A stretch of DNA of 64,000 nt from Flaccisagitta enflata. Taxonomy: Eukaryota; Chaetognatha; Sagittoidea; Aphragmophora. The DNA lies in assembly GCA_965153355.1 (NCBI GenBank), contig OZ231127.1, positions 6,014,001 to 6,078,000 of the forward strand. The letters run 5' to 3'. Under the pieces are notes generated by a model. It did not search any database, had not been told where the DNA came from, and was given only the letters and a program-made list of their open reading frames with translations. The number at the start of each line of letters is the position of its first letter. The stretch's first letter is position 1. This document shows positions 1 to 16,636 of this stretch, piece by piece. The translations under genes were made by a program, and so were the position numbers.

Positions 1-96
1 GTGAGCGAGTGAGCGGTGCGAACATAGCGAGCGACCGAGTGGCCCATACGAAACGCGATTGTCTCTGACTAGAAAACGCCTCCTCAGAGACGTTAC

Positions 97-238
97 CTCG
101 GTTTCCGTTACGGTTTGACAAAGACGCGGTCTGCAGACGGCATTCGCGCTCCGCTTTCGAGGCTTCGCGCCGAAGCTTATCCAATTGCCCCAGAAGCTCG
201 CGTTTTTTCTTGGACAGATCGTCCGCTGAGCTCGCCAT
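97..238 (-). CDS. 5' coding exon of an unidentified gene leaving the window (partial)
   Basis: An ATG at 238 in a good context (CTTCCATGGCG) opens a frame starting MASSADDLSKKKRELL and continuing with charged, heptad-like residues (QLDKLRREASKAEREC), which suggests a coiled coil. A donor (CCGAG|GTAACG) lies at 97/96, giving a 142-nt exon. The frame also stays open to base 1, so the donor is inferred. The gene runs leftward on the same strand as PIAS, head to tail, so its promoter must lie in 240-600, just past the PIAS 3' end. I do not recognise the family. Being lysine/glutamate-rich without a signal peptide, it looks cytosolic or nuclear. Confidence 0.5.
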
Positions 239-1480
239 GGAAGGGGTAAGTAAAGACCGACGGGAATGGCCACGAAGAAACAAGAACAGGCAGTTGAGGA
301 GTATCACATCACGCGGAAGTGTCACGAGACGCAGAAAAAGACTATAGTTCCATCATCGAGTTCATTGTAAGTTCATCCAAAAGAGGACAATCGCGTCATG
401 TCATCAACAAGACATTCATGAGAATGATGACAATCTATTGTCAAAATTTCATGAATCACTAAAAGGAGAGAGTAGAAGGAGGAGGGGCATGAATAGAATC
501 GACGAGACTCATTATCCAATGTGGTTGTCATAATTGAAAAAGAGCAATTTTTCTGGGGATACTTTGTACAAGAATAGATACGTAATCAAGTTTCTCTTCA
601 AGACAAAGAATCAATAGGAGGAGGAGGAGGAGGAGGACATAATTTCAAAGTCATCGTCTTAAACAAAATATCTAGATAGCGTAGATATATGATTATATAT
701 ATATCAGAAAACCAACGAAATCGTGAAACAAAGAAAACACATAAATACTTAAAGTAAAATAATTCTAGAAACCAGCTCGACGGGTATAAGTTACACAGAA
801 CAACGATGTTAATTGTCGAGGAACGGCTTACGTCACTTTGATATAGTAAGACAGACACTAGATGGACATGAACACAGGAAAATAAGATGGATACCCCAAA
901 AAAGAGACCAATGTCAAAGATACTACCTACACTGCAATGTTAACAATCTCCACTAGCTAGATTCCAATCAATAGAATACAGAGGGTGCCAACTGCTCAAT
1001 TGGTCGTGAAGCATTTTAGTATCCCCATCAGGATTGAAGTTTGCTGAAATCATTTCCGTTTATCATGGGTCAAATTGTCAGCATTTGAAATATCAGTGGA
1101 TGCAATTCAATCCATGTAAAACAATTTGAGTTATGTAAAAGAATTAATCTGAAGTTGCCACATCTTTGCCATATAATTGACAGGGGTCTTTAGCTAGACA
1201 GAAACTTTGCCGGATGGTCTTAGTCACAAAGTCACTTTTTACATTCATTCCGGATCGAAATAGCTGAGGCACAAATCAGTTGGGGATCTTGAAGCCGCAA
1301 AAACTTGCTAGTCTAACGCGATAAACCCTTGAGTTGAAAAGAAAGGCTCCACGCCGGCGAAATCAGCGAGAAAGTCAGGAGGAAGCGCCATGGCTACTCC
1401 TCCTCCTCCACCAACGTCACTTCCACCACCGCTTCTCGATGACCCCGTCGACGACGCCGACGTTCGAAGGTCGAGTCCGT
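239..1480. other. PIAS 3' flank/3' UTR and upstream region of the left-edge gene
   Basis: No convincing coding sequence. The part next to 1480 should be PIAS 3' UTR, but I find no canonical AATAAA on the minus strand, so the cleavage site is unknown. A short GGA tract is at 618-636. The part next to 239 should carry the left-edge gene's promoter. Confidence 0.4.
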
Positions 1481-7933
<6,453 letters not shown>

Positions 7934-8562
7934 TTTGGCTCGATCATAATTTTCTTGTTGGGTGTAATGTTTGTTTGTTTTTTTCCTTCTATGTTTCAAT
8001 TGGTAATGCACCGCTTTAAAGAGTAGTTATCTTATGTTATGAAACGGTGGATCTTCAAAGATTATCTTCCTCTTCTTTCCGACATAAATTTCGTCATATA
8101 TGCCTTCTACCGATGAGTAACGTCTGCTCTTTCTCCTAGATCTTCCTCGCCAGCCATGATTAGTTTTTTTTTACGTCTTTCAAGAGGCGACCTCTACTTC
8201 CGGTTACGATCGCCTGATGTACGCAAAAATCCATATCATGACGTCCAAATACGAGCTCGTAACAATGGCACAGCGCGTTAAATGTTCCAAGGGTTGGTTC
8301 CACAGTTTTGTTCTCGTCCGTGACTCAGCGGCAGCTTCGAGTGTCCGAGGAGCGAGAATGAAGAGTGTATATAATCATCGTAGCTTTGAGAAGCAGCTGC
8401 AGCAACAGCAGCAGCAGCAGCGACAGACTGCTGAGGATGACAGCAGCCTGAGATGAAACAAAAAGACATATGGCATCAGCGTCAGTAGAAAGAGGAGAGA
8501 GAGAGACAGACCAATGCCATCGATAACATTCCACAAACGTCTTCGTCATAATCATACCAAAA
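7934..8562. promoter_or_regulatory. Likely bidirectional PIAS/U2AF1 promoter region
   Basis: The start codons of the two divergent genes lie 630 bp apart. An ETS-type motif (ACTTCCGGTT) is at 8196-8205, and a CAG/CAACAG run at 8396-8424 is probably U2AF1 5' leader. No TATA box is evident. The transcription starts are not visible, so this is inference from geometry. Confidence 0.45.
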
Positions 8563-8606
8563 ATGGCAGAATATTTAGCGTCGATATTTGGAACGGAAAA
8601 AGACAA
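8563..8606 (+). CDS. U2AF1: U2AF1 coding exon 1
   Basis: [14 protein letters not shown] plus two bases of the next codon; donor GACAA|GTAAGA. The remaining base of Lys15 comes from exon 2. Confidence 0.95.
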
Positions 8607-11600
8607 GTAAGATCTGGTTTTTATGGCTAAGTGTGTATGGATATATGAACCCTGCTATATGAATAGTGCGCATACACAAAATGAATGAGCCTCTGTATCA
8701 TTCAACAAGAATTGAAGTAACATTTCATTTGTCGTGCTAAACAATTTCAAATCATGATTACACACAGGGTCAATTGCCCGTTTTACTTTAAAATCGGCGC
8801 ATGCAGACACGGAGCATCATGTTCGAGATTACACAACAAACCGACATTTTCACAGGTACGCGCTAAACACGAAATGATTCAGTTTTGCTAACATTACCGT
8901 TTAAAATGCGCTGCATAAGTTCCGAGACTTGACGAGCTTGTGCGTTTAAAATCCCATCATTTTACTAATTTACATATTCTCTTCCAGACGCTACTCATGG
9001 CGAACTTCTACCACAATCCTCAAAATGCAGTTCAATCCCCAGAAAACCTAGTCCGTAAGTGTTTATTGGCGACTGGGCCAATTAATAAGAATATACAGTG
9101 AAACCCGTCCGTGACGATATGTTGTAACTCCGCGTTGCTTGTTTCAACAGCAATCAACACTGTGACGGACGTGGAAATGCAAACTCATTACGACGATTTC
9201 TTCGAGGACATTTTCATCGAAATGGAAGACAAATACGGGGAGATAGAAGAAATGAATGTGTGCGATAATCTTGGTGACCACCTCGTCGGCAACGTTTACG
9301 TCAAGGTTGGTTTATAATACGATTTATCGCTTTTCGTTTTGATACGTATATCTCATGATATCGTAATTGTCATATATTTCGATTGAAGTTTCATCCTTGT
9401 CTTTCGCTGATGTTGCAGTTTTTCTGTTTTGTTTTTGTTTTTTTTACTTCTGCCGTTGTTTTGCCGTTGTTTTTTTACTTTTGCCGTTGTTTAAGTTAGT
9501 TACTGTTTGTTTTTAGGTGCGACAAAGCACCTCTATAACTGGCTATGTCCGTTGGTTGGTTGGTTGGTCTGTTGGTGACGCATTTGTACGACGATCCACA
9601 AGTCGCACCTTATTGGCCTACTTGGCCTTGTTCCTCTGTAGTTTTGTGTTATCGTTGTTGCAGTCCTCTTTTCATTGTTGTTGTTGAGGTTTTCTATTCA
9701 TTACTGTTAAGCTGTTGAAGCAGAATTGAATGATGCTGTTAACGTGTTATCATTGATGCAGTTTATATATGCGGCAACGCTCATCATTGAGAGGGTTTGT
9801 CTGTTGGTCTGTAACGCTGGTCTGTAACACACTCGTTGCACGTCCACACGTCGCACATATTGGCCTAATTTCTGTACATGTAGTACATGAAGTTTTCTCC
9901 CCTTTTTTCGAGGTTTTTGGTCAATGAGATGAACAGAGTTATGTGCATACGCCAAGGTATCTTTTAGGACCAAATTCAAGCTCATGCCGTTAGTTCCTCC
10001 AGACCGGCCACATTTAAAAGAGAAATCGGAATTCCATCTCAAAATGTACAAACTGAAAACCCTCAAAAAATATTTTTTGCTCATTTTTGGTGCAAAGGTA
10101 CCCCTTGAAGAGTTATTCAAGAATCTCGAATATTTTTACTCTCAGGTCAATATTTTGGTTTTTACGGGGGTTTGAAATTTTGGGGCCCCCGGGTACCCCT
10201 AAAACTTCAAAAAGCCATATCTCAGCCATTTTTTGTAGTAAATGGACAATCTTGGTGTCAATCTTTAAGTTATAATACAAAGAATCAGATTAGAAAAAAA
10301 TTTGAACCCAAAAAAATCATTTTGGGGGTTTTTACCCCTAGGGGTAGTCATTTGGGGTACCCCGGGGTACCTAGTACGTTGAAATTTCAGAAAAAAAAGA
10401 TGGCAAAACATTCTTCTGTGTTAGTGGATTCATAATCAAGAATAAAAAAATCGGAATCGCAACTCCTTATTACCCAAAAGAAAATAACAAAAAAGGTGGT
10501 GGGGCCAATTTTTGTTATTTTAGGCGAATTTTGACAATTCTTGTTAAAAATGTCAAAAATAGGCCCAACCACCCATTTTGTTATTTTTTTTTTTGGGTAA
10601 TAAGGAGTTGAGATCCCGAATTTTTTATTCTTGATTATGAATCCACAAACACAGAAGAATGTTTTGCCATCTTTTTTTTTCTGAAATTTCAACGTACTAG
10701 GTACCCCGGGGTACCCCAAAGGACTACCCCTAGGGGTAAAAACCCCCAAAATGATTACTTTGGGTTCAAATTTTTTTATAATCTGATTCTTTGTATTATA
10801 ACTTAAAGATTGACACCAAGATTGTCCATTTACTACAAAAAATGGCTGAGATATGGCTTTTTGAAGTTTTAGGGGTACCCGGGGGCCCCAAAATTTCAAA
10901 ACCCCGTAAAACCCAAAATATCAACCCGAGAGCTTGAATAACTCCTCAAGGGGTACTTATGCACCAAAAATGAGCAAACTCTATTTTTTGAGGGTTTTCA
11001 GTTTGTACATTTTGAGATGGAATCACCCAAAATTCACAAGGACTCCGATTCCGGATCTACGGTCAATCTCTAACTTGGCCTTGTTCCGTTGTTTCTCCCC
11101 TCCCCGCCTTAAAATTAGATCCTGCCGTGGTTTTCATTAACAATAGATGATTAATTCGTCGTTGTAGTTTCCATCGTCTTTTCTGAAATTAATTTTTGTT
11201 GCGGACATGCAACTCTATAGGAAGCTTTGTCGGTCCGTCGGTCCGTCAGTCCATGGACACGAGTCGAAAAACGGCAAAATGAGCGTTTCAGAAGCTTTTT
11301 GTGTATGCATCTGTATGGGAAGGGGGTTTGGGTAGGGCGTTGGGTGTGGATGGGGGTTGTAGGCCCCTGCCCACCCATTCGCAACGATATTGTGACCCCG
11401 CGTCAATTGTTATCGTTTGTCCTTGTCGTGGCTACTGTCGTTCTCTTTGCCTTAAACGGTTGTCATTGTATCGTATCTACAGTCCTGCCTTACTGTGTTT
11501 TATTCTAATATAAGTTCTTTTCGTATATAATCGTGCGTAACCATCAACCAATAACAGAATAAGCTATCTTGCCCGTTTCCCTCATCAGTACCGTTACGAA

Positions 11601-12537
11601 GAAGACGCTGCCAAAGCGGTAAAGGATTTGAATGAGAGATGGTACGCGGGTCAACCGATCTACGCCGAATTGTCACCCGTCACAGATTTCCGAGAAGCCT
11701 GTTGTCGACAATACGAAATGGGGTAAGTTTCAGAGTGAGAAACCTAGAGAGTGAGAGAGATTAAATTCTACAATCTACAACCCTTTGACGTTACGCAAGT
11801 AAAGAAAGACAATATTTCGATATTGCACGGAGACTTCGAGATTCAAGTATGAAATGGAAATAAATGCCCCCCCCCCTCCCTCCTATACAAAGTTTATATT
11901 TCATGCAATTTACAGGGAGTGCACACGCGGCGGCTTCTGCAATTTCATGCACCTAAAACCAATTTCTCCACAACTCAAACGAGAATTGTACAATCGAGTG
12001 CGGAAAAGGTGAGATGAGACAAAGGACAAAATGACCCACTTTAAAAGGTGTGGACTGTGAAGGGACCGAAAATTGTAGCACAATTTTAGCAAAATGTTCA
12101 GTTGACGACAGTCGATGCCTAATGTTGCCTCTCTAAATCCAAAGAACCGACCTCGAGTCCTTGAATCCGACGCGCTGATGATCTAGAAGCGCCTGCGTTT
12201 CGTGACGTAAAACTCTCAAATTTGTTGTCGCAGGTCTAAAAAGAGCCGAAGTCGAAGCGCATCTCCACCTCCTCCTCCTCCTCGAGCGCGCTCACGGTCG
12301 CGCGATCGCAACGTAGGCGTCGGCGGTGGCGTGGATGGCGGCAGCAGCGGCGGCAATAGCAGAGGTCGGGGGAAATCCATCGATCGGCCTGACAAACCGA
12401 ATCCCCCGCTGAGAGGTCGTTCCAGATCCCGCGACAGATCGTCCAAGTCACCCTGGAGTATTTCCAGGGAGAGAGAAAGTGGAGGAATGGGAGGAGGGGG
12501 AGGAAGAGGGTCGGGAGGGAGTGGAGCTAAGTTTTAA
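8563..12537 (+). CDS. U2AF1: U2AF small subunit, U2AF35 (seven coding exons, 294 aa)
   Basis: U2AF35 recognises the AG of the 3' splice site and pairs with U2AF65 to recruit U2 snRNP in the nucleus. Exons are 8563-8606, 8768-8855, 8988-9054, 9151-9305, 11589-11722, 11916-12008 and 12234-12537; they total 885 nt, 294 codons plus stop, with consistent phases. The N-terminus [15 protein letters not shown] is nearly invariant in the family. Order: CCCH zinc finger 1 (Cys18, Cys27, Cys33, His37, with Ser34); a UHM/RRM-like domain (about 65-147, containing [19 protein letters not shown] and Trp136); CCCH zinc finger 2 (Cys157, Cys165, Cys171, His175); and an RS/Gly-rich tail ending GGSGAKF. Human U2AF1 is 240 aa; the extra length is in the tail. 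The start has context CAAAAATGG. Confidence 0.96.
8768..8855 (+). CDS. U2AF1: U2AF1 coding exon 2 (zinc finger 1)
   Basis: Acceptor CACACAG|GGTCAA, donor TCACAG|GTACGC. Encodes [18 protein letters not shown] and [11 protein letters not shown], the complete first CCCH finger. Confidence 0.96.
8988..9054 (+). CDS. U2AF1: U2AF1 coding exon 3
   Basis: Acceptor CTTCCAG|ACGCTA, donor GTCC|GTAAGT. Encodes [16 protein letters not shown], the segment between finger 1 and the UHM. In other animals a duplicated alternative version of this exon is known; I see no second copy here. Confidence 0.93.
9151..9305 (+). CDS. U2AF1: U2AF1 coding exon 4 (UHM, first part)
   Basis: Acceptor TTCAACAG|CAATCA, donor GTCAAG|GTTGGT. 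Encodes [19 protein letters not shown] and the very conserved [19 protein letters not shown]. Confidence 0.97.
9511..9632 (+). mobile_element. Subfamily A hairpin-ended element
   Basis: Head TTTTAGGTGCGACAAAGCAC followed by CTCTATAAC. A short array of GTCCGTTGGTTGG type follows. The tail contains GTCGCACCT, the inverted complement of AGGTGCGAC in the head, and ends TTGGCCTTGTT. About 122 bp, non-coding. Confidence 0.75.
10030..11024. repeat. Large foldback (inverted repeat) element, family F
   Basis: Left arm about 10031-10513 and right arm about 10563-11023 are near-perfect reverse complements around a loop of about 50 bp. The core carries CCCCTAGGGGTA and GGTACCCCGGGGTACC motifs. The protein-like reading [18 protein letters not shown] appears on both strands because of the palindrome and is not a gene. 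A relative with the same motifs is at 59030-59953. Confidence 0.92.
11195..11412 (+). mobile_element. Degenerate element related to the hairpin-ended superfamily
   Basis: Shares the head motif GACATGCAACTCTATAGGA, a GTCGGTCCGTCGGTCCGTC array, and CCCCTGCCCACCC before its 3' end. It resembles 21455-21665 (+) and 56430-56635 (-). Confidence 0.5.
11589..11722 (+). CDS. U2AF1: U2AF1 coding exon 5 (UHM end, start of zinc finger 2)
   Basis: Acceptor CCCTCATCAG|TACCGT, donor ATGGG|GTAAGT. Encodes [17 protein letters not shown], with the UHM tryptophan that packs against U2AF65 in the known complex, and [19 protein letters not shown]. Confidence 0.96.
11916..12008 (+). CDS. U2AF1: U2AF1 coding exon 6 (zinc finger 2)
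   Basis: Acceptor ATTTACAG|GGAGTG, donor AAAAG|GTGAGA. Encodes [17 protein letters not shown] and the basic [10 protein letters not shown], completing CCCH finger 2. Confidence 0.95.
12234..12537 (+). CDS. U2AF1: U2AF1 coding exon 7 (RS/Gly-rich tail)
   Basis: Acceptor GTCGCAG|GTCTAA. Arg/Ser dipeptides ([18 protein letters not shown]), a Gly-rich stretch and a second RS block ([14 protein letters not shown]). Stop TAA at 12535-12537. Confidence 0.93.
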
Positions 12538-12710
12538 TTCGGGAAAGGACGGGTTGACGAAGACAAGGCTGCGAACATGAATACATGTGCAAAGATATCT
12601 CGACATTCTGTACAATATTATTTATGGACCTTTCCGATCTCATTCTCGAGAGAAACTGTTAGAGTTATTGAATGACTAATTAATTAAACTTTCTGTACAT
12701 GAACAAAATT
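12538..12710 (+). terminator. U2AF1 3' UTR with variant poly(A) signal
   Basis: An ATTAAA hexamer at 12683-12688, about 150 nt after the stop, is the only poly(A)-like signal close by. The extent is approximate. Confidence 0.45.
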
Positions 12711-13641
12711 ACCGTTCATTCTTTTTCCGCACGTAACAAATACAATTTCAAAAAGAGTGCATCAGAAACATGCAAAAAAGAAATTTACAAACTTGGTTCA
12801 AACTAGTTTAGCTGAGGTAACCCGCTGCATTCAGTATCGCTCAAAGTGTCTTTACAGTTTACACCCATCAATGATAATGACCCATGTCTTGGGCCTATCT
12901 AAGGACCAGAAAGAAAACTAACACGAATCTCTACCTCTATCTGACAAGACTGACCTCAAAAAGAGAGACGTGAAGTGGGCATCGGTGTTCCAGCGTGAGA
13001 TATCGCCCTTCGAAGCCGACAAAAAAAAAGCAGATCGTCCTTCCCTCAGAGTCTGTGCGTAAGACACCATCGGTCCGAGCATATGCTGTTCAGTGTCCAT
13101 ACGCCGAATAGACTCGACTGCTCAAGTTTTAATTGAGGCGGGTCGACATGCAATTCGATTACTATAATAAATACTATAGAGTTTAACCAATGGTTTAGTG
13201 GGCTAGGAATCCATAGAACGACGTTCACAAACAACTTCATAATGGACTTGAGACTCGAGTTAGGACTCAGGAGCAGACATTCTCCTGAAATGTCATGATT
13301 ATCGATCTCTCCCCGCAGCTGAAATGCGATTTCCACTAGCCTAAAGTGGCTACTAGAAAAAAATAATCAAATCACAGGAAAATCAGTTACTGAAAAAAAA
13401 TAGTGTACATTGCAAAAAAGAAAAAAAAAGGCCAGTTGAAAGCAATGCAATTTTCTCATAACTGAAGCAATCTCACTTTTTCACCTTCGCCATAGAAAGT
13501 TATTACGTGGGCCAGACTAAGCGATAGTATCACTAAGCAGAGAAAAGCTCAAGGGCAATGAAAGGCAGTGCAATAACCAAACTGGTTCCAGAGCGCAATG
13601 GCTGCAGATTCTGACCCAAAAATTCTGAAGTCATTTCTTAG
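12711..13641. other. Intergenic, no feature recognised
   Basis: AT-rich with short A runs; only short unsupported ORFs. I see no conserved protein segment, tRNA or repeat match within the window. Confidence 0.5.
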
Positions 13642-14058
13642 TCATTCGAATCCCCACGACTTGGCCTTTACCGCGTCATCGGGCTTCAGCTCGTAAAATT
13701 CCTTGTACCCCCAACAATCACCGGTTTTTAAGATGCCGCTTTTATTTGACGCTCCTTTGCGCTTCATCAGTCCTTGGTCACCGAAGAGCTTGAAATTTAA
13801 CCTTAAAATTCTACAAGTTCTGTCGGCTTTAACGTAAGAGTAAACCGAAACAAATTTTTCTCCGAACCGGACTTGGATGGAGAAGATTGGCGGGTAGGGG
13901 TCGTGCCGGCAGAAGAACTCGGATGAATAGACAACTGACTGGTTGGTAATCTTCAATGGGAATAATTATGGGATATCTGTCAGGCGAAAGGTTTGCACGA
14001 TCGGGTAACGCGCCAAAGGTTGGCTTTCGGCGCGGGAACTAATTTCCGGTTTGGACAT
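13642..14058 (-). pseudogene. MATH (TRAF-like) domain ORF interrupted by an in-frame stop
   Basis: From ATG 14058 the frame reads MSKPEISSRAESQPLARY through FRLTDIP, a TAA at codon 31, then in the same frame LFPLKITNQSVVYSSEFF, FSIQVRFGEKFVSVYSYV, LRLNFKLFGDQGLMKRKG and GDCWGYKEFYELKPD, ending GFE-stop. The order of YSSEFF, a long beta-rich middle and a GDCWGYKEFYEL motif resembles a MATH domain. A TTTTACAG acceptor-like site sits just 5' of the ATG. It could instead be an exon of an active gene if the TAA is a sequencing error, or part of a tandem MATH family. Confidence 0.45.
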
Positions 14059-14234
14059 CTTGATTGGAATACTGATTCTGCGGCAACTGTAAAATCAGAA
14101 ACAAGCGTTGAACAAACATGTGTCAATAAAATAAAAAGCTAATAAAAAGAACATATGGGATAGCGTACATTACGCTCTGATGCGCGATTGTTGAGCGATG
14201 GTAAAGACTCGCAAGGTTTCTATGAGCTAGTTTA
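14059..14234. other. Spacer, nothing recognised
   Basis: Short AT-rich stretch between the MATH-like ORF and the foldback repeat. Confidence 0.4.
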
Positions 14235-14339
14235 GTGGGGTTCGTGGTATAACAGCCTCAACTGGAGGAAGGTATTAAAAAGTCCTTATTATCTTATTTG
14301 ACAAATAAGTAATTAAATTAATGCTATTTGATAGTCGTA

Positions 14340-14790
14340 ATTTCATTTGAAATATATGTTGTTAAATTAATGCTTGTGCCTCAAAATTTTTTGATTGCCT
14401 TGGAAACCAAATCATTTTTTTGAACAGTTATGACTGCTAAAATATCAATATTTTCACAAATGTAATGAAAAAACAGTGCTTAAAATAAAATTTACAACAA
14501 CCTCCCCACAGTATGTACTGTAAAAATATCGCTCGTTTCGCTGTTGCTAGGGAGTATCATTTAGTGGTTGCTATGTGTGATATCATGATACCCATTAGAA
14601 ATATTCTTACAGAACATACTGTGGGATAGTTGAAATAAATTTTACTCAGAGCAATGTTTTCTGATTATATCTGTTAAAATATTGATAATCTAGCAGTTAT
14701 AAATGTTCGAAAAAAACGATTTTACTTTCCATCGCAACCAAAATGATCGATTTTCTTGTCCATATAGCAATAAAACAGTGTTTTTAAGTA
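14340..14790. repeat. Foldback element, family E (copy 1)
   Basis: Left part (GAACAGTTATGACTGC, CAGTGCTTAAAATAAA, CCCACAGTATG) and right part (CATACTGTGGG, GAGCAATGTTTTCTG, GCAGTTATAAATGTTC) are reverse complements around a centre near 14560. A second copy spans about 21865-23235. Confidence 0.8.
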
Positions 14791-14984
14791 TTAAATAATA
14801 TCAAATTGTGTTTTACTAATCAGTATTTTTGATTTGGTACTGCCAAAAGTTTTATTTTCCCTAAATTTTTCTTTTTTTCGCTTTTTTCCCCCTCAAATTT
14901 CCTCCCCCACCTTCAAACCCTTTGATTATTTTCTCCCCCCCCCACGGGGGGGGGGGAATGTAGAACTATATACAGGCCTGATGG
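14700..14984 (+). mobile_element. Poly-C/poly-G hairpin MITE, family D (copy 1)
   Basis: Shares CAATAAAACAGT, ACTGCCAAAAGTTTTATTTT, AACCCTTTGATTATTTT and a C9-ACG-G12 hairpin followed by GAATG and TATATACAGGCCTG with other copies. Its left end overlaps the foldback before it, so the boundary is approximate. Confidence 0.6.
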
Positions 14985-15080
14985 CAACCAAAAAACGCAG
15001 GGACACGAGTATCAATTAAACAACTTATATTGTATATTTCAAATACCAAGTTTGTCAAATGAAATGAAGACATTTAGATA

Positions 15081-15831
15081 CAGGGAACACCCCGCAAAGT
15101 GACACCAAAGAAAACATCATATTTCTGCTTCTAGAAGTAATAATCCAATTCTGAAAAAAATTTCTGCAAAATCATTTAAATCGATTTTGTTTGTTTTAGA
15201 CTAACAAATTGGGTTTTGAAAAAATAACCAACACGAAATAAGTGAAATATCCTCATTTTTTTAAAAAAATCGCTTTTCCTAACAAAACCATTATGCCGTT
15301 TGCATTTTCTTTCACTGCAATTTTTCAACAATTTGTGCCAAACTGCTGGAAGCGGTCCCAAATTGAATATATTTTGATAAAGATTTAGTATCTGAAATGT
15401 TTTGTGATTTTTCCATCATTTCTACATCAAATTATTACATTTTTCACAAGAATGTTGTTTTTGGCCTTTGATAGGCTAATTTCTGAATATATATAGATTT
15501 GCAGCTTGGTCATTTTATGTGTTCATAATCTACTTAAAGTATCTTTGATTCCAGCCAAACCTAGGGGTTTTAGCTCAATAGGTTGAGAAGTATCACCAAA
15601 ATAAGCATAACCGCTTCAGAACACCAAAACCAGAAAATGCATGTCTCGTCATCTTTAAAGTTTCTTTCAATGCAACAGTGCAGTCAGAGTTTTGAATATT
15701 CGCTAATTTACTTTTTATCTCATAAAACCGGTTTAAAAGTATTTTTTGGAACTTTTTTCAGAATCGGATTATCATTTATAGAAGCTGAAATATGACGTTT
15801 TCTTTGGTGTCACTTTGCGGGGTATTCCCTG
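15081..15831. mobile_element. TA-flanked MITE with TIRs of about 90 bp (mariner-like)
   Basis: Begins CAGGGAACACCCCGCAAAG and ends with the near-perfect complement, CTTTGCGGGGTATTCCCTG. TIR similarity runs about 90 bp. TA dinucleotides flank both ends (15079-15080 and 15832-15833), as expected for Tc1/mariner target duplication. The 751-bp interior has no transposase. Confidence 0.8.
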
Positions 15832-15870
15832 TACCTTCCTTCAGTTTAGGCTATTATTCCATGAACCCTC

Positions 15871-15909
15871 CCGGGGGGGGGGAATAGCTCAGTGGTAGCG
15901 TGTGCGCTT
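15871..15909 (+). mobile_element. tRNA-derived SINE, 5' half (A box)
   Basis: TAGCTCAGTGGTAGCGTG is a classic RNA polymerase III A box/D-arm. The matching B box appears 727 bp later, after an insertion. Confidence 0.6.
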
Positions 15910-16636
15910 CACAACGCAATCCTCCCTATTTCCTCCATACTGATAATGGGTCAGGGATCATTGTCTCAAGGGTCAGGGATCTTACAACTAGTTTTCATTG
16001 GATCCTGTTCATTTAATCTTATTCCCTTGTAAAGTAAAGTTTAAAGAAAACGGTTCCAATCGGATCCGGACCCGGAACCGGGATCCGAGAGTACTGAGGC
16101 TTTTTTAATAGGTAGAAGTAAGCGCGATTTTTCTCTGAATGGTGATGATTCACTATGTAGCATTAAAGACTTATGGTGTTTCGATTTAGCTCAAAAAAAC
16201 ATAGAAAAAGAGAGAGAGAGAGACAGAGAGAGACAGAAAGAGACAGAGAGAGAAACAGTGTATGTAGGCTGATGAGCCCCATGTTTTAGTGCATTATTTT
16301 TGCTCATCTTTAATCAAACTGAACAAATGAAAATAATACATTCTCTCCTTGTGTCTTTTTCTTTCTCTTTTTTTCTCTCTCCATCATACTATCCTAGCAT
16401 TACACTGAGTGTCATATACTGAATCACATTTTTTCTGAAAAAAAACTGAGCTTACTTTGTATAACTACAAAGAGAACCGGATCCGGTTCCAAACCTGGAA
16501 CAGGATCCCAAAATTATTCTCTCAGGTTCCTAAGAAAGAAATTAAAGGAAGGAACCGGAACCGCTCAAAGTAGTAGAAATGTCCCGGTTCCAATACAAAT
16601 GGATCCATGTTCCATTAATGACAGCCTAAATGTGTT
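15910..16636. mobile_element. Insertion splitting the SINE, flanked by 8-bp duplication
   Basis: The octamer GTGCGCTT occurs at both sides (15902-15909 and 16637-16644), an 8-bp target duplication typical of hAT transposons. The interior is rich in GGATCC/GGTTCC words (GGACCCGGAACCGGGATCC at about 16068-16086). TIRs are weak (CACAACG against CAACACA), so the hAT assignment is tentative. No transposase ORF. Confidence 0.5.

Larger units (their letters stand above)
9306..11588 (+). other. U2AF1 intron 4, loaded with repeats
   Basis: At 2283 bp it is about ten times longer than the other U2AF1 introns (96-225 bp). It holds a subfamily A element (9511-9632), a decayed relative (about 9770-9873), a foldback with arms of about 480 bp (10030-11024), a stray GGCCTTGTT tail near 11082, and a related element at 11195-11412. 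No exon is apparent. Confidence 0.85.

Noticed and set aside
10172-10899. Apparently conserved protein [18 protein letters not shown] on both strands
   Set aside because: The two copies are the arms of one palindrome, so similarity reflects the inverted repeat rather than protein conservation.
15881-15909. Functional tRNA gene
   Set aside because: Only the A box is here and the B box is 750 bp away after an insertion; no acceptor stem. Better explained as a SINE.
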